NCBI GenBank assembly: GCA_017860335.1
Contig: JAFNAU010000062.1
Coordinates: 1 to 12,913, forward strand
Origin: Bacteroidota bacterium
GTDB lineage: Bacteria > Bacteroidota > Bacteroidia > Bacteroidales > Paludibacteraceae
Reading direction: 5' to 3'
DNA: 12,913 bases
A program made the translations under genes and the position numbers. Below, piece after piece: positions 1 to 5,991 of the stretch. The first letter of the stretch is position 1, and every line of letters begins with the position of its first letter. The notes under the pieces were generated by a model. It was not told the DNA's origin. It saw only the letters and a program-made list of their open reading frames with translations, and ran no database searches.

Positions 1-14
1 TCAATTATAAAAGT

Positions 15-776
15 ATGAAGAAAATATTATTTACTTTGTTTATTGCTATCACTCTGACATCGTGCGCAGAACTCCTTCAATTGGCAAATACAGCAGGAAC
101 CGCCACTACATCGCTGCCGGTAACCGAAGCCGAAAACGCAAACGGACTAAAAGAATCACTCAATGTGGGAATTGTAAACGCAGTCAATCTGCTGGGAGTG
201 GAAAACGGGTTCTACAACGATGCCCTTCTTAAAATTATATTACCACAGGAAGCACAACCAATCATAAAAAACATCAGGTTGATACCGGGAGGTAAAGAAC
301 TGGTGGACAAAGCGGTGCTTTCAATCAACCGTTCTGCCGAAGATGCCGTGAAGGAAGCAACACCCATTTTCAGGAAAGCTATTTTCAGTATGACCATTAA
401 AGATGCAGCAGGTATTTTATTTGGAGGCGAGAATGCTGCGACCAACTATCTGAAGGAAAAAACCTTTACGGATTTGCAGGCTGCTTTTGCTCCAAAAGTG
501 AAAAATTCGCTTGCCAAACCGCTTGTGGGAGACTTCTCAACCACACAATCGTGGGATGCACTCACTTCTGCTTACAATCAGGTGGCCACCACACCGGTAG
601 GGATGGTTGCCAATCTGAAACCCGTGAAAGTAAACCTGGAAGAATATGTGACTGGTAAAGCACTTGACGCATTGTTCGTGAAAATAGCTGCCGAAGAAAA
701 AGCTATACGCGAAAATCCGGTAGCACGTATCTCGGCCATCCTCAAACGCGTATTCGGGCAACTTGATAAAAAGTAA
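15..776 (+). CDS. DUF4197 family lipoprotein
   Basis: This 253-residue protein matches the DUF4197 family over nearly its whole length; the biochemical role of the family is unknown. It starts with a lipoprotein signal: two lysines, a hydrophobic stretch, and a lipobox LTSC with the lipidated cysteine at residue 17, so it should be membrane anchored. Family hallmarks I recognise are GLKESLNVG and AVNLLG near residues 45-60, SINRSAEDA in the middle, MTIKDAAGILFGG before the AATNYLKEKT segment, and the C-terminal block EEYVTGKALDALF followed by AEEKAIRENPVARI. Length is normal for the family. The ATG at 15 is the only start that keeps the signal peptide, but the window begins 14 bases upstream, so its promoter is not visible. 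It appears monocistronic, since a strong terminator follows at 898-932. Family assignment is secure; function is not known. Confidence 0.93.
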   Translation: MKKILFTLFIAITLTSCAELLQLANTAGTATTSLPVTEAENANGLKESLNVGIVNAVNLLGVENGFYNDALLKIILPQEAQPIIKNIRLIPGGKELVDKAVLSINRSAEDAVKEATPIFRKAIFSMTIKDAAGILFGGENAATNYLKEKTFTDLQAAFAPKVKNSLAKPLVGDFSTTQSWDALTSAYNQVATTPVGMVANLKPVKVNLEEYVTGKALDALFVKIAAEEKAIRENPVARISAILKRVFGQLDKK

Positions 777-897
777 TTTATCAAACAAAATATGTATTCT
801 TTTTTTCATAATTTCAATAATTATTGATTTGGATTGAAAAACAAAGAATTTTATCATGCTGATTATAAATCGCAGCTTATTTTGAAAGTACAGTAAG

Positions 898-932
898 AAA
901 CGGATCAAACTATGAGTTTGTCCGTTTTTTTT
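898..932 (+). terminator. Intrinsic terminator
   Basis: A 7-bp outer stem (898-904 with 921-927) and a 6-bp inner stem (906-911 with 915-920) are separated by one bulged T at 905 and closed by a 3-base loop. An eight-T run follows at 925-932. It lies about 120 bases after the DUF4197 stop codon and just before the broken GH2 gene, so it should insulate the two. Confidence 0.88.
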
Positions 933-943
933 GTGCATATCTG

Positions 944-972
944 TATTTTTGTATAAAAGTTTTATATTTTTG
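944..972 (+). promoter_or_regulatory. Candidate Bacteroidota -7 elements
   Basis: Two copies of TATTTTTG (944-951 and 965-972) fit the Bacteroidota -7 consensus TAnnTTTG and lie just upstream of the GH2 remnant. No convincing -33 TTTG stands at the usual 19-21 base spacing from either copy. The local DNA is so AT rich that chance matches are likely. Confidence 0.25.
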
Positions 973-986
973 AAAAATAATATTAG

Positions 987-1333
987 CTGTACTTTGTTCT
1001 GGTGTCCTGCTCAAGCAACCGGATAATTACCCGCGAAAAAACGGATATGTCCGGAATATGGCAGTTTGCAACTGACACAGCAAATGCCGGAGTGCCGCAG
1101 CGCTGGTATCTGACTGATCTGAAAGAAACTGTAAACCTGCCGGGTACAACCGATTTGAATAAAAAAGGAATACTCAATACAGATAGTTCAACAATGCATC
1201 TCAGTCGCACGCAGGTGGTTTGAAACTTTTACAATCACCTCACCGTTTCGATGTGTCGCGATTCCTCACTCCGGGTGAACATTTTATCACCATTCGCGTT
1301 GACAACACGCTGAAAAATACTCCCTATGGCAAC
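987..1333 (+). pseudogene. Broken N-terminal sugar-binding domain of GH2 enzyme
   Basis: Two pieces of a GH2 N-terminal jelly-roll domain lie here in different frames. Piece one (987-1210) carries a lipoprotein-like tail LVSCSS, then MSGIWQFATD and LPGTTDLNKKG, ending at TMHLSR shortly before a TGA at 1221. Piece two (1217-1333) carries LLQSPHRFDVSRFLTPGEH, ITIRVDNTLK and TPYGN, then runs into a TAA at 1367. In intact GH2 relatives, a segment containing a G-x-x-WY-R-type motif joins the first piece to the second, and a segment with an NWNGI-type motif joins the second to the following domain; both are absent. Piece one and the body at 1326 share a frame, so the two losses together keep the overall frame while each breaks it locally. 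No plausible start codon is in frame: TAG at 984 closes the frame and only GTG at 1002 remains. Read as one gene, this is the damaged 5' part of the ORF at 1326-3545. An assembly error is the main alternative. Confidence 0.8.
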
Positions 1334-3545
1334 TATAAGCGATTTACAGGTAAAACCGGATGTGGATAATAAGAAAATAGCTGTAAATCTATGTGTGGAA
1401 AATCCTGAAGCCATACCTGAAGCCACAATAGAATTCCATCTCACAAAAATGGAAAATGGAAAATCCCGCAAGATCAAAACAGTGAAACAAACTTGTAAGA
1501 TAAAGCAGGAGATGACATTCGAACTTAGTATGGGAAAAGATTGTAGCCTCTGGGACGAATACAAACAGCCACTTTACTCACTTACTGCTGTCGTATCTGG
1601 TAACGGATTAAAAGATGCAAAATCAGTTGTTTTCGGCATGCGAAAATTTTCTGTCACTGGTACTCAGTTTGCCGTCAACGGCCGGACTGTTTTCCTCCGT
1701 GGAAAGCATGATGCCGCCGTCTTTCCGCTCACGGGACATACGCCGATGTACGTTGAAGACTGGGAGCGTGTATTTCGCATTGCTAAGTCATACGGTATCA
1801 ATCATTACCGGTTTCATTCATATTGTCCACCAGATGCTGCTTTTACCGCTGCCGACCGTACAGGCATCTACATTCAGGCCGAATTGCCGTTCTGGGGAGG
1901 ATTGGATGCCGATAGTACTGCAACAATGCTACTTAATGAGGGAATTGCCATGATTAAAGCTTACGCCAATCATCCATCATTTGTTATGTTTTCACCCGGA
2001 AATGAAATATGGAGCGGACACGACAGAGTCGAAAAGAACATTCTTGCTATCAAAGAATTCAATAACCGGTTACTTTACACCATGGGTTCAAACAATAACA
2101 TCGGTTACGTTGCACCACGCGCTTGTTCCGATTTCTTTGTTGGTGCAAGAACACCTTTTAACGGTGATACAACACTAACCCATACAAGGCTAACACATGC
2201 ATTCGCCGATACACGTGAAGGCGGAATTCTTAACACACAGACACCTTCAACACTGACCAGTTACAGTTATTCAGTTTCACATCTCAAAATTCCCCTGATT
2301 AGTCACGAAATAGGTCAGTATCAGATTTATCCCGATTATGATGAAATTAATAAATACACAGGTGTGCTTCGTGCACGAAATCTGGAAATTTTTCGTAATC
2401 GTCTTATCAAATCCGGAATGATGATGCAGAACAAGGACTTCAGAAATGCATCGGGTGTATGGGCTGCACAATGTTACAAAGCAGAAATGGAAGCTGCAAT
2501 TCGTACACGCGGAATGGCCGGATTTCAGCTGCTCGACCTGCAGGATTTTCCGGGACAGGGAACAGCTTTGGTAGGCATACTCGACGCTTTTATGAACAGC
2601 AAAAATGTGATTTCAGCAGAGAAATGGCGTCAGTCCTGCAACGATGTGGTTCTTCTTGCTGAATTTAAAAAATACTGCTGGACCAATACTGAAAAATTTA
2701 CAGCAAATATTTTGGTGGCTAATTATTCGCCTGAAGCAATAAAGAATAAATTTGAATGGAAATTAACAGACGAAAATGGTGTTATTGTCAAAAAAGGAAT
2801 TCTGAATTCAATGAAATCGTTAGCAGGTGACGTAACAACGATAGACAGCATTGAAGTGGATTTATCATCAATCAGGAATGCCAAACGTTTAAATTTGGAA
2901 CTCAGCCTTATTGGAAATAAAAAATATTCTAACAGCTATCCGCTTTGGGTATATGAAACTCCTGATAAAATAACTGTTCCAAAAAATATAGTGGTAACAG
3001 ATAAATTAAATGAAGATATAATACGGCAATTGGAAAATGGAGCAAATGTTTTACTGTTTCCTGCAGCCGAATATGTTCAGGATAACAGTCTTCCGGGATT
3101 ATTCCCGCCTGATTTCTGGAACTATGGCATGTTTAAAAGTATCAGCGAATCGAATGGTAAACCGTTATCACCCGGCACTCTTGGTATTCTGACAGATCCG
3201 AAACATCCGGTTTTCAGCACATTCCCTACCGATTTTCATACCAACTGGCAATGGTTTTCTATCATTAAAGCTTCCCGACCTATGATATTTGACCATTTGG
3301 CAAAGGACTACAAACCCATCGTGCAGGTAATTGACAACCTGGAACGAAACCATAAACTGGGGCTAATATTTGAGTTTAAATCGGGTAAAGGTAAATTACT
3401 TGTATGCATGTCGCGACTTGACAAAATAGCCGAAACACCCGAAGCTGCTCAGCTTTACAAATCAATAATCAGTTATATGACTTCAAACAATTTCCAACCC
3501 GTTTATAATATCAATAGCAGTGATCTTTATGATCTGTTTAATTAA
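1326..3545 (+). CDS. Glycoside hydrolase family 2 catalytic body (5'-truncated, probably pseudogene)
   Basis: This open frame of 739 residues holds an immunoglobulin-like domain (about 1-105), a GH2 TIM barrel (about 106-410) and C-terminal domains. The FGMRKF motif near 103-108, VNGRTVFLRG near 117-126 and the YRFHSYCPPDAAF block near 161-173 are typical of GH2. The predicted acid/base glutamate is E227 in SPGNEIW and the nucleophile is E328 in SHEIGQY, so the catalytic pair is intact. The far C-terminus has GLFPPDFWNYGMF, ILTDPKHPVFSTFPT and a TNWQWF block, which I know from accessory domains of some GH2 enzymes. The family cleaves beta-galactosides, beta-glucuronides or beta-mannosides; specificity cannot be fixed here. 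The ATG at 1326 lies inside the codons of the upstream domain remnant (TPYGN) and lacks a signal peptide, so it is probably an accidental start. The sugar-binding domain upstream is broken, which suggests a decaying gene. No SusC/SusD or other polysaccharide-utilisation genes are adjacent. A weak hairpin follows at 3560-3583. Confidence 0.82.
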   Translation: MATISDLQVKPDVDNKKIAVNLCVENPEAIPEATIEFHLTKMENGKSRKIKTVKQTCKIKQEMTFELSMGKDCSLWDEYKQPLYSLTAVVSGNGLKDAKSVVFGMRKFSVTGTQFAVNGRTVFLRGKHDAAVFPLTGHTPMYVEDWERVFRIAKSYGINHYRFHSYCPPDAAFTAADRTGIYIQAELPFWGGLDADSTATMLLNEGIAMIKAYANHPSFVMFSPGNEIWSGHDRVEKNILAIKEFNNRLLYTMGSNNNIGYVAPRACSDFFVGARTPFNGDTTLTHTRLTHAFADTREGGILNTQTPSTLTSYSYSVSHLKIPLISHEIGQYQIYPDYDEINKYTGVLRARNLEIFRNRLIKSGMMMQNKDFRNASGVWAAQCYKAEMEAAIRTRGMAGFQLLDLQDFPGQGTALVGILDAFMNSKNVISAEKWRQSCNDVVLLAEFKKYCWTNTEKFTANILVANYSPEAIKNKFEWKLTDENGVIVKKGILNSMKSLAGDVTTIDSIEVDLSSIRNAKRLNLELSLIGNKKYSNSYPLWVYETPDKITVPKNIVVTDKLNEDIIRQLENGANVLLFPAAEYVQDNSLPGLFPPDFWNYGMFKSISESNGKPLSPGTLGILTDPKHPVFSTFPTDFHTNWQWFSIIKASRPMIFDHLAKDYKPIVQVIDNLERNHKLGLIFEFKSGKGKLLVCMSRLDKIAETPEAAQLYKSIISYMTSNNFQPVYNINSSDLYDLFN

Positions 3546-3559
3546 AAAAAGTGAAATAT

Positions 3560-3583
3560 GGTATTGTGCATAACAATATTTTT
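3560..3583 (+). terminator. Weak candidate terminator after GH2
   Basis: TATTGT (3562-3567) pairs perfectly with ACAATA (3573-3578) around a 5-base loop, with two possible G-U pairs below the stem, and a five-T run follows. It starts 15 bases after the GH2 stop codon, as expected for its terminator, but the stem is short and AT rich. Confidence 0.4.
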
Positions 3584-3599
3584 GCATTTCAATAAAATA

Positions 3600-3621
3600 A
3601 TATTTAATATATATTAAATAT
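3600..3621. repeat. 22-bp perfect AT-only palindrome
   Basis: The 22 bases from 3600 to 3621 read identically on both strands and contain only A and T: ATATTTAATAT followed by ATATTAAATAT. The site lies in the gap between the GH2 gene and the coiled-coil remnant. It could form a cruciform or bind a symmetric protein, but AT-only palindromes also arise easily by chance in such DNA. Confidence 0.5.
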
Positions 3622-3703
3622 GCTTCAAACAATTATCGTAAAATAGTGTTTAAATACTGAATATGAATTTGTTGTAATTTTGGCCGATTTTACAGGGGAA
3701 ATT

Positions 3704-3882
3704 ATGATAAGTGTAGATAGAACATCCATCCCTTTATTGTTGCATTAGTGAATGCGGTTAAAGTACTGAAAACAGAAAATGAACGGCTAAAATCTGAGAA
3801 TTATCATCTAAAGATGATAATAGAAAATAACGATGTCCGTTTCACGGTAGTTGAAAATATAGTACGTAATCTGAAAAAATAA
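3704..3882 (+). pseudogene. Frame-broken coiled-coil remnant, S74-chaperone-like tail
   Basis: Two overlapping short reading frames look like one broken coding region. The first, from ATG 3704 (open from 3647), ends MISVDRTSIPLLLH at a TAG at 3746. The second, open from 3721 to TAA 3880-3882 with a GTG at 3748, encodes LVNAVKVLKTENERLKSEN and further residues, with leucines spaced exactly seven apart (residues 7, 14 and 21 of the GTG-started product), a classic leucine-zipper coiled coil. Joined, they resemble the pattern 'V-x-Y-T-S-x-I-P-L-L-V-x-A-I-K-E-L' plus coiled coil that ends many Bacteroidota tail-fibre-like proteins carrying an S74-type chaperone domain. That resemblance is from memory and weak. 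The remnant lies directly before a tail-fibre-like gene pair, so it may be a discarded tip from that locus. It could also be a free-standing 44-residue peptide from the GTG. Confidence 0.45.
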
Positions 3883-3926
3883 GTTAATTAATTAATAAAA
3901 AATTAATCCTTCTTTTTCTGTCCTTT

Positions 3927-4391
3927 ATGCTCGCTGCACCAGCCCTTACCTGCATACAGGGCCAGCAAATCCATACCTCATTGAATGCTTCCGGTGGAAA
4001 TACAGGCAGTGCAAGTGGATCGGTGAGTTATTCGGTAGGCCAGGTGTTTTACACGACAGCATTCAGCACTAATGGTTCGGTAGCCGAAGGGGTACAACAG
4101 CCATTCGAAATCTCAGTATTGTCCGGGTTGGAGGATGTGTCAGGCATTGACTTATTCTATTCTGTTTATCCTAATCCAACGAGCGGAAAACTCACCCTTA
4201 AAATTGAGAAAATAGAAACCAACCAGTTCGCTTATCAGTTGTTCGACGTCAATGGCAAGATGCTCAGAAACGATAGGTTAAAAGAAAGCGAAACGAACAT
4301 TGAAATGTTTGAATTTATATCGTCAACTTATTTCCTGAAAGTGACAAAAGATAAAAAAGAAGTAAAATTATTCAAAATCATTAAAAACTAA
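3927..4391 (+). CDS. Small T9SS cargo protein with type A sorting domain
   Basis: From the ATG this is 154 residues. The N-terminal half belongs to a small Bacteroidota family with a Gly/Ser-rich beta module: NASGGNTGSASGSVSYSVGQ, then VAEGVQQPFEIS. The C-terminal half, from about residue 75, is a T9SS type A sorting domain: YSVYPNPTSGKLTL, a YQLFDVNGKML strand pair, and the terminal TYFLKVTKDKKEVKLFKIIKN, where the KxVKxxKIIK-type ending is characteristic. Such proteins cross the outer membrane through the T9SS and are often anchored on the surface. The start is odd. The ATG falls inside the hydrophobic core of the signal peptide; the frame continues upstream to 3891 as N-K-K-L-I-L-L-F-L-S-F before the methionine, exactly a Sec n-region, but with ATT at 3891 where ATG is expected. 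The true product is probably 166 residues, or the start has been lost by mutation. The next gene follows after five bases, so the two are co-transcribed. Confidence 0.85.
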   Translation: MLAAPALTCIQGQQIHTSLNASGGNTGSASGSVSYSVGQVFYTTAFSTNGSVAEGVQQPFEISVLSGLEDVSGIDLFYSVYPNPTSGKLTLKIEKIETNQFAYQLFDVNGKMLRNDRLKESETNIEMFEFISSTYFLKVTKDKKEVKLFKIIKN

Positions 4392-4396
4392 AAGTT

Positions 4397-5896
4397 ATGA
4401 AAAATTTATTTACAATAGTAGCAGTATTAGTTATTAATACGGTGTTAGTTGCAGCACCTCCACCGGTTTCTCAAAAAATAAGTTATCAGGCTGTTGTTCG
4501 TAATAGCAACAATGCATTGGTTATCAATCAGATAATAGGGATGAAGATAAGTGTCCTTTACGGTTCTGAAACAGGAACTGTCGTATATGCCGAAACCCAA
4601 ACTCCGATTACGAATGCAAATGGGTTGATTAATATCTCGATAGGCTCAGGAAATGTTGTAAGCGGCACTTACTCCTTTATAGAATGGGGAACCGGAACTC
4701 ACTTTATTAAAACGGAAATAGATCCGACAGGAGGGATCGAATACACCATCACATCCACCGCTGAACTGCTTAGTGTACCATATGCTTTGTATTCAAACTA
4801 TACAAAAACGGCAATGAATGCCCAAAGCCTGACATTACCCTTTACCAACAGTTCAAGCTACGCCGAAACTCCTTTTTCCATTACAAACACAGGATCTGCC
4901 TGGTACACCATAGCCGGTTTAAGCGATTCTGGATATGGCATTTATGGAAAAACAAAAGCAACTAATGCGGCAGGAGTAATTGGTTATGGAACCGGAGCTG
5001 ATTATTCCTCGGGTGTAGTAGGTGTTACCGGAGAAGGATCTACTCCCATTTTGGCGGGAAACACAGGTGTGCTTGGTCAAAGTAATGCACACATAGCTGT
5101 GGCCGGGACTGCTATTTCAGGTATAGGGGGATATTTTTCCAGTAGTTCAGGACTGGCGTTGAATACTAAAGGAAATATAAAACTGACCGGTATTGGCGAA
5201 GCGGCGGGAAATATACTAACTTCAGATGCAGCTGGTGCAGCTACATGGAAAGCACCACTCTGGTTACAATCAGACACTAAAATTTATTATAATAACGGAT
5301 ATGTGGGGATAGGAACAAATAGTCCATATTCTCCTTTACATATCAAAACAGGAGTAGCTGAAATAGTACGGTTTGAATCATCTGCAACCAGTAAATGGAT
5401 TGCTCTTTATCAGGATAACACAAGAAAAGGAATACTATGGAGCCACAACGATGATATTAAACTACGAAGTGATGCCGGAGCACTTGCTTTTCAGACAAAC
5501 GGAAATTATGACCGGATTACAATTACGCAGGATGGTAAAACCGGAATAGGAGATACCTCACCCGAGGCAACGCTTGATGTGGAAGGTACCGTGGTAATTG
5601 GTAGCGGCGGAAAGATATTTTCCGAAATCAGGGAAATAACCGGAACAACTGCGGGCGCAGGTAATGCAATTGTAATCCAATATCCAACTGGATATACCAA
5701 AGAAAACATTCGGGTTCTTTCTTGCGAAATTAATTATAATGGTAATTCATGGATGGGCCTGGGAGGAACAGAAAATCCTACAACCAACATCTCTAAAGTG
5801 TTTTATTATCTGGGAAGTACTATTATGATTTATTATCCTGCGAATGATTATTTTCAAAACCGTGCTTTCCGTATGCTTGTTATGAAAGTGCAATAA
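4397..5896 (+). CDS. Secreted tail-fibre-like repeat protein
   Basis: This 499-residue protein has a Sec signal peptide (about 1-20) and a Bacteroidota-specific N-terminal domain (about 27-135) with the hallmarks ISYQAVVRNSNNALV, GTVVYAETQTPITNANGL, FIKTEIDPTGG and LLSVPYALY. A Gly-rich region (about 165-255) with IYGKTKATNAAGVIGYGTG and SGVVGVTGEG looks like stacked beta-helix repeats. Two fibre-type repeats follow, VGIGTNSPYSPLHIKTG (303-319) and TGIGDTSPEATLDVEG (382-397), as in phage tail fibres and trimeric surface fibres. The last 95 residues form a separate beta-rich tip (NYNGNSWMGLGGTENPTT and YYPANDYF), with no S74 chaperone domain and no T9SS sorting signal. A role as a surface or secreted trimeric fibre is an inference; function is unknown. 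It is translationally close to the T9SS cargo gene and ends at a strong terminator. Confidence 0.82.
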   Translation: MKNLFTIVAVLVINTVLVAAPPPVSQKISYQAVVRNSNNALVINQIIGMKISVLYGSETGTVVYAETQTPITNANGLINISIGSGNVVSGTYSFIEWGTGTHFIKTEIDPTGGIEYTITSTAELLSVPYALYSNYTKTAMNAQSLTLPFTNSSSYAETPFSITNTGSAWYTIAGLSDSGYGIYGKTKATNAAGVIGYGTGADYSSGVVGVTGEGSTPILAGNTGVLGQSNAHIAVAGTAISGIGGYFSSSSGLALNTKGNIKLTGIGEAAGNILTSDAAGAATWKAPLWLQSDTKIYYNNGYVGIGTNSPYSPLHIKTGVAEIVRFESSATSKWIALYQDNTRKGILWSHNDDIKLRSDAGALAFQTNGNYDRITITQDGKTGIGDTSPEATLDVEGTVVIGSGGKIFSEIREITGTTAGAGNAIVIQYPTGYTKENIRVLSCEINYNGNSWMGLGGTENPTTNISKVFYYLGSTIMIYYPANDYFQNRAFRMLVMKVQ

Positions 5897-5935
5897 ATTC
5901 TGTCTCTTACAAATTTTCTGTTCAACCATAAAAAT

Positions 5936-5973
5936 AAAGGCTGTCTCCATTTGGTTTTGAGGCAGCCTTTTTT
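5936..5973. terminator. Bidirectional intrinsic terminator between convergent genes
   Basis: A 12-bp stem (5936-5947 with 5959-5970, one G-U pair) closes an 11-base loop and is followed by T5968-5973 on the plus strand. On the minus strand the same hairpin is followed by an A/T run (complement of 5929-5935) that supplies a U-rich tail. It lies 39 bases after the fibre gene stop and 18 bases past the stop of the minus-strand barrel gene, so it can end both transcripts. Confidence 0.88.
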
Positions 5974-5991
5974 CTGGTAAATACAGTCACT

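Larger units (their letters stand above)
3546..3926. other. Gene-poor AT-rich interval between GH2 and T9SS cargo gene
   Basis: This 381-base gap holds the weak hairpin, the palindrome, the coiled-coil remnant, and the non-ATG upstream part of the T9SS cargo signal peptide (3891-3926), all described separately. A TAATTTTG match to the -7 promoter consensus lies at 3675-3682, with only a poor TTTA at 3649-3652 as a -33 partner. I see no tRNA or intact gene of normal length here. Confidence 0.6.

Noticed and set aside
537..938. Minus-strand ORF of 133 codons
   Set aside because: It lies opposite the clear DUF4197 gene and the terminator, and its residues show no family pattern or signal.
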